Assembly: GCA_913776825.1 (NCBI GenBank)
Contig: CAJYPV010000020.1
Coordinates: forward strand, 1-64,000
Direction of reading: 5' to 3'
DNA: 64,000 nt
Source of the DNA: Burkholderiaceae bacterium
GTDB taxonomy: Bacteria > Pseudomonadota > Gammaproteobacteria > Burkholderiales > Burkholderiaceae_C
In this document: piece by piece, positions 27,960 to 36,745 of the stretch
Position numbering within the stretch: position 1 is the stretch's first letter
Layout of the letters: each line of letters begins with the position of its first letter
Notes under the pieces: model-generated
Database searches by the model: none
What the model saw: only the letters and a program-made list of their open reading frames with translations
Told to the model about the DNA's origin: nothing
Program-made: the position numbers and the translations under genes

Positions 27960-30032
27960 ATGTCGTCCAAGCCCGAGGCTGACTTTCGCCATCGTCTGAA
28001 TCGCAACTACGCGGCCTACACCGTGGGCTTCGTGTTGCTGGTGGTGTTGCTCGGCGTGCTCGAGCGCTGGGGCATGCCCAAGCAGTGGTTGGGCTTTTCG
28101 TTCCTGCTGCTGACGGTGCTGGTCTATGCCTGCATCGGGGTGTTCAGCCGCACCACCGACCCCGTGGAGTACTACGTGGCCGGGCGACGGGTGCCCGCCT
28201 TCTACAACGGCATGGCGGCCGGCGCGGATTGGATGAGCGCCGCCTCCTTCCTCGGGATGGCGGGCAGCCTGTACCTCGCCGGCTATGGCGGCCTCGCATT
28301 CGTGATGGGCTGGACCGGCGGCTTCTGCCTGGTGGCGCTACTGCTGGCGCCGTATCTGCGCCGCTTCGCTCAATTCACCGTGCCCGATTTCCTCGGCGAG
28401 CGCTTCGACAGCCGCGGCCTGCGTGTGATGGGCGCCGCAGCTGCGGTGCTGGTGTCCTTCATCTATGTCGTCGCGCAGATCTACGCGATCGGATTGATCA
28501 CGACGCGTCTGACCGGTCTGACCTTCGAGATCGGCGTTTTCGTCGGGCTCGGCGGCGTGCTGGTGTGTTCCTTCCTCGGCGGCATGCGGGCCGTCACCTG
28601 GACCCAGGTGGCGCAGTACATCATCATGATCCTGGCCTATGTGCTGCCGGTGATGTGGCTGTCGATGCAGCAGACGGGCTGGCCGTTGCCGCAAATGACG
28701 GCCGGCCGCCAACTGCATGAGATCTCCGCCCGCGAACAGGTGCTGTTGAACGATCCGGCGGAACGCCAGGTGATGGCCCTGCATGAGCAGCGCGCGCGAG
28801 ACTACGAGCGCCTGGTGGCGGAGCTGCCGCAGTCGCTCGATCTGGAGCGCCAGCGAGCCTCGCAGTACATCGCGCAATTGAAGGCCGACGACGCACCGCT
28901 GGCGCAAATCCAGGCCGCAGAAAAGCAACGCGCGAGCTTGCCCCGCACCGAAGTGGAGGCGCGCGAGCAGTGGCTGCGCGCGGCCCGTCAGCAGCATCAG
29001 CGCGCCGAGCCGCTGGCCGGCATGCCACCGCATGCGCGCCCCTTCGCCGGTGACCCGAACGGATCGCCCCAGGAGCGCGAAGCCTTCGACCTGTCGCGCC
29101 GGAATTTCCTGGCGCTGGTGTTCGTGTTGATGGTCGGCACCGCCGGGCTGCCCCACATCCTGACCCGCTACTACACGACCCCGAGCGTGGCCGAAGCGCG
29201 TCGTTCGGTCGCCTGGTCCCTGTTCTTCATCGCCTTGCTCTATCTGAGCGCGCCCACCCTGGCCGTGCTGCTGAAGTACGAGGTCTTCAATCACCTCGTC
29301 GGCATGCCGATCGCCGAATTGCCGCCCTGGGTGCGGCAGTGGATGCGCGTCGACCCCGGCTTGCTGAGCATCCAGGACATCAACCATGACGGCCTGCTGC
29401 AACTTGGCGAGCTCCGGCTCGGTGGGGATGTCGTCATGCTGCTCACGCCGGAACTCGCCGGTCTTCCGTACGTGCTCGCCGCGATGGTGGCTGCGGGCGC
29501 GCTGGCAGCGGCGCTGTCCACGGCGGATGGCCTGCTGCTGACGATCTCGAGTGCGCTGTCCCACGACATCTACTACCGGGTCATCAACCCCCGCGCCAGC
29601 ATGACCCAGCGGGTGATGGTGTCCAAGGCGCTGTTGCTGGCCACCGCGCTGACCGCCGCAGCCGTCGCCGCGCAAAAGCCGGCGGACATCCTGCTGCTGG
29701 TGTCGGCCGCGTTCTCGCTCGCGGGCGCGAGTCTGGTGCCGGTCCTCGTCGGTGGCATCTTCTGGCCGCGAGCCAACAAACACGGTGCGGCCGCCGCGAT
29801 GCTGGTCGGGCTGGGCGTGACGCTGTATTACATGATCACCGCCCATCCCGGTCTGCGTCAGGCGATCGGGCTGCCCGGCGATCCGCAGCTGTGGTGGGGC
29901 ATTCAGCCGGTCTCCGCCGCCTTGTTCGGGCTGCCCGCCGGCGTGCTCACGCTGGTGGTCGTCAGCCTGATGACGCCGCCGCCGTCGGCGGCCGCTCGGG
30001 CGGTCCAGGCCCGTGTGGTGTGGCCGGGTTGA
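27960..30032 (+). CDS. Sodium:solute symporter (SSS family, acetate symporter-like)
   Basis: 690 residues, inner membrane, with about 13 hydrophobic helices. It is an SSS/SLC5 sodium-coupled transporter related to cation/acetate symporters: DPVEYYVAGRRVPAFYNGMA and ADWMSAASFLGMAG in the first repeat, ALAAALSTADGLLLTISSAL in the sodium-binding helix-8 region. Two additions stand out: a hydrophilic, partly coiled-coil insert of about 140 residues (240-380), and a canonical EF-hand loop DINHDGLLQLGE (473-484) between later helices. A small DUF485/DUF4212 partner gene, often found with such transporters, is absent here. The start is the ATG at 27960; a TTG nine bases upstream is possible. Substrate is uncertain, likely a short organic acid. 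Confidence 0.87.
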   Translation: MSSKPEADFRHRLNRNYAAYTVGFVLLVVLLGVLERWGMPKQWLGFSFLLLTVLVYACIGVFSRTTDPVEYYVAGRRVPAFYNGMAAGADWMSAASFLGMAGSLYLAGYGGLAFVMGWTGGFCLVALLLAPYLRRFAQFTVPDFLGERFDSRGLRVMGAAAAVLVSFIYVVAQIYAIGLITTRLTGLTFEIGVFVGLGGVLVCSFLGGMRAVTWTQVAQYIIMILAYVLPVMWLSMQQTGWPLPQMTAGRQLHEISAREQVLLNDPAERQVMALHEQRARDYERLVAELPQSLDLERQRASQYIAQLKADDAPLAQIQAAEKQRASLPRTEVEAREQWLRAARQQHQRAEPLAGMPPHARPFAGDPNGSPQEREAFDLSRRNFLALVFVLMVGTAGLPHILTRYYTTPSVAEARRSVAWSLFFIALLYLSAPTLAVLLKYEVFNHLVGMPIAELPPWVRQWMRVDPGLLSIQDINHDGLLQLGELRLGGDVVMLLTPELAGLPYVLAAMVAAGALAAALSTADGLLLTISSALSHDIYYRVINPRASMTQRVMVSKALLLATALTAAAVAAQKPADILLLVSAAFSLAGASLVPVLVGGIFWPRANKHGAAAAMLVGLGVTLYYMITAHPGLRQAIGLPGDPQLWWGIQPVSAALFGLPAGVLTLVVVSLMTPPPSAAARAVQARVVWPG

Positions 30033-30073
30033 TCGGTGGATCGGCCGCTCCTCACGCCTCGCATTCCTCGCGC

Positions 30074-30103
30074 TGGACGTCCACTACCCGAATCGACTAG
30101 AAT
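30074..30103 (+). promoter_or_regulatory. Candidate promoter of the rpsF operon
   Basis: A -10 box TAGAAT (30098-30103) has a weak -35 TGGACG (30074-30079) with an 18-bp spacer. It would start transcription about 95 bases before rpsF. Confidence 0.5.
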
Positions 30104-30205
30104 CGCGGGCTTCCCTTGCCGGACCCACGACTTGACGCTGGGGTTCGGCTTTCAGGTCGGCAGGGAGCTTTTCCCGACGATCGTTGAAACCCACAAGGAG
30201 TGTGT

Positions 30206-30568
30206 ATGCGTCACTACGAGATCGTTCTGCTGATCCATCCGGATCAAAGCGAACAAGTTCCGGCCATGCTGGAACGCTACAAGGGCCTGGTCACCAACGG
30301 TGGTGGCAAGGTGCACCGCGTGGAAGATTGGGGCCGCCGTCAACTGGCCTACATGATCCAGAAGCTGGCCAAGGCGCATTACCTGTGCCTGAACATCGAG
30401 TGCTCCAAGGAAATCCTGGTTGAGCTCGAAACCGGCTTCCGCTTCAACGACGCCGTGCTGCGTCACCTGACCGTCGCCAAGGACAAGGCCGAAACCGCCC
30501 CGTCCGTGATGATGAAGGCTGTCGAGCGCGAAGAAGCCCGCAAGGCTCCCCAAGAAGCGTCCGCCTGA
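30206..30568 (+). CDS. rpsF: 30S ribosomal protein S6
   Basis: 120 residues. The N-terminus [19 protein letters not shown] and the segment [15 protein letters not shown] are typical of S6, which pairs with S18 on the 30S platform. The strong ribosome site AAGGAG precedes the ATG at 30206; an ATG two codons upstream is less likely. It is the first gene of the rpsF-priB-rpsR-rplI operon, whose order is betaproteobacterial/gammaproteobacterial. Confidence 0.98.
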   Translation: MRHYEIVLLIHPDQSEQVPAMLERYKGLVTNGGGKVHRVEDWGRRQLAYMIQKLAKAHYLCLNIECSKEILVELETGFRFNDAVLRHLTVAKDKAETAPSVMMKAVEREEARKAPQEASA

Positions 30569-30640
30569 ACTGGCAGGCGCGAGTCTGACGTCCCCGTTTC
30601 CCCCATTCGCTGATCAACCGTTCCAGGAGCCGACGCCCGC

Positions 30641-30925
30641 ATGAACCAACTGGTCCTGCAGGCACAGATTCTGGAACTGGCGGCTCTCCGCTACACCCCC
30701 GCCGGACTTCCCGCGCTGGATCTGATGCTTCGGCATGAGTCCCAGACCGACGAAGCCGGAACCCGCCGCAAGGTGGTCCTTGAAATCAAGGCGGTGGCCA
30801 TCGGAGAAATCGTCAAGCGGCTGCAGTCGCTGAGCCTGACCCAAAGCGCGGTATTCACCGGCTTTCTGTCAGCCCAGAAACAAGGTCGCGGCACGGTGTT
30901 TCATATCACCGGCCTGGAATCCTGA
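30641..30925 (+). CDS. priB: Primosomal replication protein N (PriB)
   Basis: 94 residues, a single OB fold related to SSB. PriB bridges PriA and DnaT/DnaC or stimulates PriA in replication restart. The pattern LVLQAQILELAALRYTPAG and the end VFTGFLSAQKQGRGTVFHI fit betaproteobacterial PriB. Its place between rpsF and rpsR is the classic PriB location and is the strongest support for the name. Confidence 0.93.
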   Translation: MNQLVLQAQILELAALRYTPAGLPALDLMLRHESQTDEAGTRRKVVLEIKAVAIGEIVKRLQSLSLTQSAVFTGFLSAQKQGRGTVFHITGLES

Positions 30926-31050
30926 GATTCCATTGGCGCTGCTTCAAGGTCCGGCTTCCCGCTGGCACCGTCACGAATGACTGAACGGCACGCGTCCCCA
31001 ACGATTCGCGCACATCGTTTTATCTGGATAGATTCGTAAAGAGGTCAACT

Positions 31051-31341
31051 ATGCCCCCGCCACGTGGTAAAGGTCGGTTCTCCAAGGACCGCAAGCCCAA
31101 GCGCAACCAACAATCGCTGCTGTTCCGCCGCAAGCGTTTCTGCCGCTTCACCGTCGCCGGTGTCGAGCAGATCGACTACAAGGATGTGGACACGCTGCGT
31201 GACTTCATCAGCGAAAACGGCAAGATCGTTCCCGCTCGCCTGACCGGCACGCGCGCGTTCTTCCAGCGTCAGCTGTCGGTGTGCATCAAGCGCGCCCGCT
31301 ACTTGGCTCTGCTGCCGTACAGCGATCAGCACAAGGTCTGA
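31051..31341 (+). CDS. rpsR: 30S ribosomal protein S18
   Basis: 96 residues. S18 binds S6 and the 16S platform. The basic N-terminus ([18 protein letters not shown]) is longer than in E. coli, as is common in Burkholderiales. The core reads [20 protein letters not shown] and [27 protein letters not shown] precedes the ATG. rplI starts 10 bases after the stop. Confidence 0.97.
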   Translation: MPPPRGKGRFSKDRKPKRNQQSLLFRRKRFCRFTVAGVEQIDYKDVDTLRDFISENGKIVPARLTGTRAFFQRQLSVCIKRARYLALLPYSDQHKV

Positions 31342-31351
31342 GGAGAACACC

Positions 31352-31804
31352 ATGCAAGTGATCCTGCTTGAAAAGGTGGCCAACCTCGGCAACCTCGGCG
31401 ATGTCGTCAAGGTCAAGGACGGCTACGCCCGCAACTTCCTGATCCCCACCCGCCAGGCCCGTCGCGCGACGGAATCGGCGATCAAGGAATTCGAAGCCAA
31501 GCGCGCCGAACTGGAAAAGATCGCCGCTGAGAAGCTGGCAGCTGCCCAGGCTCTGGGCGAGAAGCTGAATGGCAAGTCCGTCACCATCACCCAGAAGGCC
31601 GGCGTTGACGGTCGTCTGTTCGGTTCGGTGACCAACGCCGACATCGCTGAAGCGCTGACCAAGGCTGGCCATGCCATCGCCAAGTCGCAAGTGCGTCTGC
31701 CCAACGGCCCGCTGAAGACCGTCGGCGAGTTCACCGTCTCGGTGGCTCCGCACACCGACGTGGTCGTGGACGTGACGATCCAGGTCGTCGCCGAAGCCGA
31801 GTAA
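31352..31804 (+). CDS. rplI: 50S ribosomal protein L9
   Basis: 150 residues, standard length. The N-terminal domain has [19 protein letters not shown] and [16 protein letters not shown], the L9 signature. A long connecting helix rich in Glu, Ala and Lys joins it to the C-terminal RNA-binding domain ([15 protein letters not shown]). L9 sits at the base of the L1 stalk and affects frame maintenance. Confidence 0.98.
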   Translation: MQVILLEKVANLGNLGDVVKVKDGYARNFLIPTRQARRATESAIKEFEAKRAELEKIAAEKLAAAQALGEKLNGKSVTITQKAGVDGRLFGSVTNADIAEALTKAGHAIAKSQVRLPNGPLKTVGEFTVSVAPHTDVVVDVTIQVVAEAE

Positions 31805-31812
31805 GCACCACG

Positions 31813-31946
31813 GCACCGCTTCGGCGGTGCTTCCCCAGGGGCGCTACGCAGCGTTCCTGGGACATTCCCCCCTCCCGCCGCCTCGTTCGAGGCGGCAAGA
31901 TCGGGGCAAGAACAAGAAAGCCGACTGCTGCGAAGTGGTCGGCTTT
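31813..31946 (+). terminator. Three hairpins between rplI and dnaB
   Basis: First hairpin: GCACCGC/GCGGTGC (31813-31830). Second: GCCGCCTCG/CGAGGCGGC (31877-31896), a perfect 9-bp stem. Third: AAAGCCGAC/GTCGGCTTT (31917-31946) with a 12-nt loop ending in TTT. The third is the most terminator-like, though its T-run is short. Together they probably end or attenuate the ribosomal transcript before dnaB. Confidence 0.6.
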
Positions 31947-32028
31947 CGGCTTTCTGGCGCCGGACTTGTCCACCGGATCTCCCGCGCCATCCAGAGCTTT
32001 TTCAACGCTTTCCCACAGGGTTGTCCAC

Positions 32029-33456
32029 ATGTCCGCGATCCTCTCCACCACGCCTTCCGGTTCCGGCGCCGGTGACGATGAGGTGGCCCGCCTGCGCGTG
32101 CCGCCGCACTCGATCGAGGCCGAGCAAAGCGTGCTGGGCGGCCTGCTGATCGACAACACCGCCTGGGACAAGGCCGCTGACACGCTCAGCGACACCGACT
32201 TCTACCGCTACGAACACAAGCAGATCTACGCGTCGATCGGCAAGCTGGTCAATTCCGGCAAGCCGGCGGACGTGGTGACGGTGTTCGAGGAACTGACCTC
32301 GGTCGGCAAGGCCGAGGAATGCGGCGGGCTGGCGTATCTGAATGCGCTGGCGCAAGGCGTGCCCAGCGCCGCCAATCTGCGCCGCTATGCGGAGATCGTT
32401 CACGAGCGCGCGATCCTGCGCAAGCTGGTGTCGACCTCCGACGAGATCGCCACCGCCGCGCTCAATCCGCAAGGTCGCGCCGTCAACGAGATCCTCGACG
32501 AAGCCGAAGGCAAGATCTTCCGCATCAACGAGGAAGGCTCGCGCGGCGGCCAGGGTTTCCAGAGCATGGACCGGCTGATGGTCGAGCTGATGGACCGCGT
32601 CAATGAGCTGGCCGAGCAGGGCGCCGAAGACGTGACCGGCGTGCGCACCGGCTTCTACGACCTGGACCGCATGACCGCCGGCCTGCAGCGCGGCGACCTG
32701 ATCATCCTGGCGGCCCGCCCGTCGATGGGCAAGACGGCCTTCGCGATCAACATCGGCGAGGCCGTGGCGATCAACGAAGGTCTGCCGGTCATCATCTACT
32801 CGATGGAAATGGGCGCGGCCCAGCTGGCGCTGCGGATGGTCGGCTCGATCGGTCGCATCGACCAGAGCAACCTGCGCACCGGCCGCCTCAAGGACGATGA
32901 ATGGGGCCGTCTGGCCGAAGCGGTGGACAAGCTCGGCAATGCGCCGATCTACATCGACGAGAGCCCCGGCCTGTCGCCCAGCGAAGTGCGGGCGCGCGCT
33001 CGCCGGCAGGCGCGGATCTCGGGCCAGATCGGCCTGATCATCATCGACTACCTGCAGCTGATGAGCGGCAACGGCGGCGGCAGCGAGGAGAACCGCGCGA
33101 CCGTCGTGGGCGAAATCTCGCGGGGATTGAAGGCGCTGGCCAAGGAGCTGCGCTGCCCGGTGATCGCGTTGTCGCAGCTGAACCGGTCGGTGGAAACCCG
33201 TCCGGACAAGCGGCCGATGATGTCCGACCTGCGCGAATCCGGCGCCATCGAACAGGATGCGGACATCATCATGTTCATCTACCGCGACGAGTACTACACC
33301 AAGGACGAGTGCAAGGAACCCGGCGTGGCGGAAATCATCATCGCCAAGCAGCGTAACGGCCCGGTGGGCACGGTGAAGCTGGCCTTCGCGCGGCACAACA
33401 CGAAGTTCGAGAACCTCGCGCCGGGCTACGTCAGCCCGGGCGGCGACGAGTACTGA
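32029..33456 (+). CDS. dnaB: Replicative DNA helicase
   Basis: 475 residues. DnaB is the hexameric 5'-3' helicase that opens the fork and recruits primase DnaG (also in this window). The N-terminal domain starts at RLRVPPHSIEAEQSVLGGLL. The RecA-like core has Walker A in AARPSMGKTAFAINI, Walker B in LIIIDYLQLM and the Arg-finger region LSQLNRSVETRPDKRP. The start MSAILSTTPSG is chosen because an upstream ATG (31966) would add 21 residues unlike the family. A TTGTCCACA sequence, one base off a DnaA box, overlaps the start codon. Confidence 0.97.
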   Translation: MSAILSTTPSGSGAGDDEVARLRVPPHSIEAEQSVLGGLLIDNTAWDKAADTLSDTDFYRYEHKQIYASIGKLVNSGKPADVVTVFEELTSVGKAEECGGLAYLNALAQGVPSAANLRRYAEIVHERAILRKLVSTSDEIATAALNPQGRAVNEILDEAEGKIFRINEEGSRGGQGFQSMDRLMVELMDRVNELAEQGAEDVTGVRTGFYDLDRMTAGLQRGDLIILAARPSMGKTAFAINIGEAVAINEGLPVIIYSMEMGAAQLALRMVGSIGRIDQSNLRTGRLKDDEWGRLAEAVDKLGNAPIYIDESPGLSPSEVRARARRQARISGQIGLIIIDYLQLMSGNGGGSEENRATVVGEISRGLKALAKELRCPVIALSQLNRSVETRPDKRPMMSDLRESGAIEQDADIIMFIYRDEYYTKDECKEPGVAEIIIAKQRNGPVGTVKLAFARHNTKFENLAPGYVSPGGDEY

Positions 33457-33532
33457 TCGACAGGCACCGCCGCCTCGGCCCGTCCCCGGCCGACATCGGC
33501 GCTGAAAATATCCGCCGGTCGGTGCCGGCATG

Positions 33533-33548
33533 CTGTATAAATAAACAG
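33533..33548 (+). promoter_or_regulatory. LexA (SOS) box before the radical SAM gene
   Basis: CTGT-N8-ACAG is an exact match to the LexA operator of beta- and gammaproteobacteria, with the central ATAAATAA. Flanks extend the symmetry (GGCATG...TATGCC). The TATAAA inside (33536-33541) could be the -10 box, so LexA would block the promoter directly. The start codon is at 33550, only two bases past the box. Confidence 0.85.
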
Positions 33549-33549
33549 T

Positions 33550-34668
33550 ATGCCGCGAGACACCCGAATTGCCGCTCCCCCGCTGTATGTCCAGGCCGAT
33601 GCGCTCAAGGGCCGGGGCAGCGGCTGGGCGATCGCGCATCGATTCGAATCCCAGTCGCGCGAACAGTACGACGACGGCTGGGGCACGCTGGATCAGGAAG
33701 CCAGCGAGCAGCATCTGCCGCCACAAACGCAGATCATCGAAGAACAGGCCAAACGCATCGTCAGCGGCAACCAGTCGCCGGACATCGGGTTCGACTACTC
33801 GATCAATCCTTATCGGGGCTGTGAGCACGGCTGCATTTACTGCTTCGCCCGTCCCACCCACAGCTATCTGAATCTGTCCCCAGGACTGGACTTCGAAACC
33901 CGCATCGTCGCGAAGATGAATGCGGCGGAACGGTTGCGGGAGACGCTGGCGTCACCGGCCTACCAGCCCAGCTATCTGGTGCTCGGCACGGCGACGGACG
34001 CCTATCAGCCGATCGAGCGCAAGCTCGGTCTCACCCGCGCGGTGATCGAGGTGCTGACGGAAGCGCGGCATCCGTTCTCGCTGGTCACGAAATCCAGCGG
34101 CGTGGAACGGGATCTCGACCTGATCGTGCCCATGGCGCAGCGGCACCAGGTGTCGGTCTATCTCTCGGTGACTTCGCTGGATGCCGGTCTGTCGAGGGTG
34201 CTGGAGCCGCGCGCCGCCTCGCCGCAGCGGCGGCTGCGCACCATCCGCACGCTGGCGGACGCGGGCGTGCCGGTCGGGGTGAGCGTGTCACCGGTCATCC
34301 CGTTCCTCAACGAACCCGAGCTCGAACGCATCCTGGAAGCCGCGGCCGAAGCCGGCGCCACCCGCGCCTTCAGCATCCCATTGCGACTGCCTTGGGAAGT
34401 CGCGCCGCTGTTCAAGGATTGGCTGGCGCAACATCAGCCCGACAAGGCAGCGCGCATCATGGCGCGGTTGCACGACATGCGTGGCGGCAAGGACAACGAT
34501 CCGCGCTTCGGCACCCGCTTCACCGGCGAAGGGCTCTGGGCTCAGTTGCTTCAGCAACGCCTGCGAAAGGCCAGCCAACGATTGGGACTGGGACGCGAGC
34601 GCCACACCTTCGATTTCAGCGAATTCCGGCGTCCATCCAAGGCGGCAGGGCAGCAGTCGTTGTTCTGA
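33550..34668 (+). CDS. PA0069-family radical SAM protein
   Basis: 372 residues. The 4Fe-4S cysteines are C91, C95 and C98 in YRGCEHGCIYCFARP, the CX3CX2C radical SAM motif; a SAM-binding stretch follows (YLVLGTATDAYQPIERKL). The family (PA0069/Rv2578c type, related to SplB photoproduct lyases) has no firmly assigned reaction, but the fold relation and the LexA box point to DNA damage. I recall PA0069 as LexA-regulated in Pseudomonas aeruginosa, which fits. No ribosome site fits before ATG 33550 and no ATG, GTG or TTG follows in the next 30 codons, so the mRNA may be leaderless. Confidence 0.88.
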   Translation: MPRDTRIAAPPLYVQADALKGRGSGWAIAHRFESQSREQYDDGWGTLDQEASEQHLPPQTQIIEEQAKRIVSGNQSPDIGFDYSINPYRGCEHGCIYCFARPTHSYLNLSPGLDFETRIVAKMNAAERLRETLASPAYQPSYLVLGTATDAYQPIERKLGLTRAVIEVLTEARHPFSLVTKSSGVERDLDLIVPMAQRHQVSVYLSVTSLDAGLSRVLEPRAASPQRRLRTIRTLADAGVPVGVSVSPVIPFLNEPELERILEAAAEAGATRAFSIPLRLPWEVAPLFKDWLAQHQPDKAARIMARLHDMRGGKDNDPRFGTRFTGEGLWAQLLQQRLRKASQRLGLGRERHTFDFSEFRRPSKAAGQQSLF

Positions 34669-34782
34669 CCGGAGCGGGACCCCGCGCCCGCCGCAGCAAG
34701 GGCTGTGAGGACGCGGTCGCGCCACCCGGCGGCCGGTGCGCAGTGCCTGCGCTCGACGTGGGCTGCGCGATGTCCTGACCGA

Positions 34783-36480
34783 TCAGCGCCGGCAGGAGGC
34801 CACCCAATCCCAGTCCTTGCGATAGACGGCGGTCTGCACGCCGCTCAGGCTCAGCACGGTGTGATAGAGCCCGTCATGCGACAGCGGCGTGTCCAGACGC
34901 TGACGCAGGCAAGCCTCATCCAGACCTTGCGATTGACGCGTCGCCGGTGGCAGCCACATCACCATCGGCACATGCTTCTGGAATTCGGGCGCCAACGCAT
35001 AGGGCATGCCGTGCAGGAACAGGTTGTTCTCGCCCAGCGATTCGCCGTGATCCGACACGTACAGCAGGCTGGGATCGAAGGTCGCTTGCTGTTGGCCCAG
35101 CCACTGGATCGCTTGCGCCAACACATGGTCGGTGTAGGCGATCGAGTTGTCATAGCCATTGCGGACTTGCTCGACCGGGCATTGCTGCAAGGCGCTGCTC
35201 TGGCATTCGGGCTTGAACGGTTTGCGCTCTTCCGGCGTGCGCTTGTAGTAGGCCGGTCCGTGGCTGCCCATCTGATGCATCACCAGCACGACACCCCGCG
35301 CCACACGTTGCGGGTCGAGCGCGGCGATGCGGGCGTCGAGGTCATGCAGCAGGGCTTCATCGAAGCATTCGCCGTCACTGCCGCACAGGCTGCCGGGCAA
35401 TGGATGATCCGGTCGCGCCGGATTGATCGCCTGCGCATTCGGCACGCGGTCGCACACGCCCTTGCAGCCGGACTGGTTGTCCAGCCAGAGCACCGCCAGG
35501 CCGGCGCGCTGCAGCACGTCCAGCAGCGTCTCCTGGTTGCCGGGATGGTCGACGAACACCTCGCGGCCGAGGTGCGAGAACATGCAGGGCAGGGACGCGG
35601 CGGTGCTGGTGCCGCAGGAGCTCACCTGACGGAAGCTGAGCACCGGCAGTTGGCTCAGCTCCGGATTGGTCGGGCGCTGATAGCCGTTGAGCGAGAAGTT
35701 GGCGGCGCGAGCGGTCTCGCCGACCACCAGCATCACCAGTGGCGGCTTGGCACCCGCCGCGCGCGGCGTCAGACGGGCGTCGGCCCCCACCACCTCCGGC
35801 GGTCCCTTGGGCGCGCGGGTCTTCTGCGCCGCCAGGGCGCCGGTGGCCCAGATCGCGTTCACCGGACTGACCATCTTGGTCAGCACCTTGTGATTGCGCA
35901 GCGTCGAGGCCAGGTCCGCCGTGCGCGTGGCCGCCAGGCCGACGCCGGCCAGCAGCGCCAGCGCCACGCTCGCCAGATTCCAGCCCAGCCGCTTGAACCA
36001 GCGGGTGTCGCGAATCCGCTGGCGCCACAGCCACAGCAGCGGCAGGACCGCGATGCCGACGACATGCAGCAGCAGCCCCCAGCCCAGCAGATCACGGGTT
36101 TCGCGCACATCGGTCTGCAGCGCGTTGGTGATCATCGCGCTGTCGATCACCACGCCATAGCTGCCGATGAAATAGGCCAGCGGCGCCGTCATCAGCAACA
36201 GCAGCGTGACCAGCGGCTTCACCGCGACGCGCCAGGCCAGCAGGCTGAACAGCGCGCCCAGCACCATGATCACGATGCCGGCGAAGACCACGATGAAGAC
36301 GGTGCCGCGCGCGCCGGCGAAATCCGGCATGCCGGCCATGCGCTCCCACAACGGCCAATTGCCGAACAGCCCGATCCACAGGGCCGCGAACCAGGTCAGC
36401 ATCAACGGAGAACGGCCCTGCGACCGATCTTTGGCGCTCATGGCGCTGGCGGGGGCAGGGTGGGAATCAGGCAAGGACAT
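34783..36480 (-). CDS. eptA: Lipid A phosphoethanolamine transferase (EptA-like)
   Basis: 565 residues, inner membrane with a periplasmic catalytic domain. Such enzymes add phosphoethanolamine to lipid A and lower the charge, giving polymyxin resistance. Five hydrophobic helices cover residues about 28-185. The sulfatase-fold domain has metal ligand E255 in VVGETARAANFSL, the acceptor Thr T291 in SSCGTSTAASLPCMFSHLG, and SDHGESLGENNLFLHG near the C-terminus. Paired Cys residues fit the disulfides of the family. Starts at 36480 or 36441 (MSAKDRS) are both possible. It is unlinked to the lpx genes and stands alone, without a two-component system beside it. Confidence 0.9.
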   Translation of the reverse strand: MSLPDSHPAPASAMSAKDRSQGRSPLMLTWFAALWIGLFGNWPLWERMAGMPDFAGARGTVFIVVFAGIVIMVLGALFSLLAWRVAVKPLVTLLLLMTAPLAYFIGSYGVVIDSAMITNALQTDVRETRDLLGWGLLLHVVGIAVLPLLWLWRQRIRDTRWFKRLGWNLASVALALLAGVGLAATRTADLASTLRNHKVLTKMVSPVNAIWATGALAAQKTRAPKGPPEVVGADARLTPRAAGAKPPLVMLVVGETARAANFSLNGYQRPTNPELSQLPVLSFRQVSSCGTSTAASLPCMFSHLGREVFVDHPGNQETLLDVLQRAGLAVLWLDNQSGCKGVCDRVPNAQAINPARPDHPLPGSLCGSDGECFDEALLHDLDARIAALDPQRVARGVVLVMHQMGSHGPAYYKRTPEERKPFKPECQSSALQQCPVEQVRNGYDNSIAYTDHVLAQAIQWLGQQQATFDPSLLYVSDHGESLGENNLFLHGMPYALAPEFQKHVPMVMWLPPATRQSQGLDEACLRQRLDTPLSHDGLYHTVLSLSGVQTAVYRKDWDWVASCRR

Positions 36481-36745
36481 CGTGAGAGCAGGCGAACGGG
36501 GTCAGGTCAACCAGGCTTGTAGAGCCTGCACCTGAAGTAGCGCTGAAACAGGGCGATCATCGCACCCGGTCAGCGCGCCATCGAGCCTTGGCCGGTGAGG
36601 GCAATCCCTCAGCGCCGGATCGTTGGTGGCGCGACGTTCATTCGTGGTGGCCTGCGGCCACGCGTTCGCACTGCACGACGGCACGACTGCGCGATCGCAG
36701 CATGCGAGCGACGATCTGCCGAGGGCAACCTTCGCCAGCGCGGGT

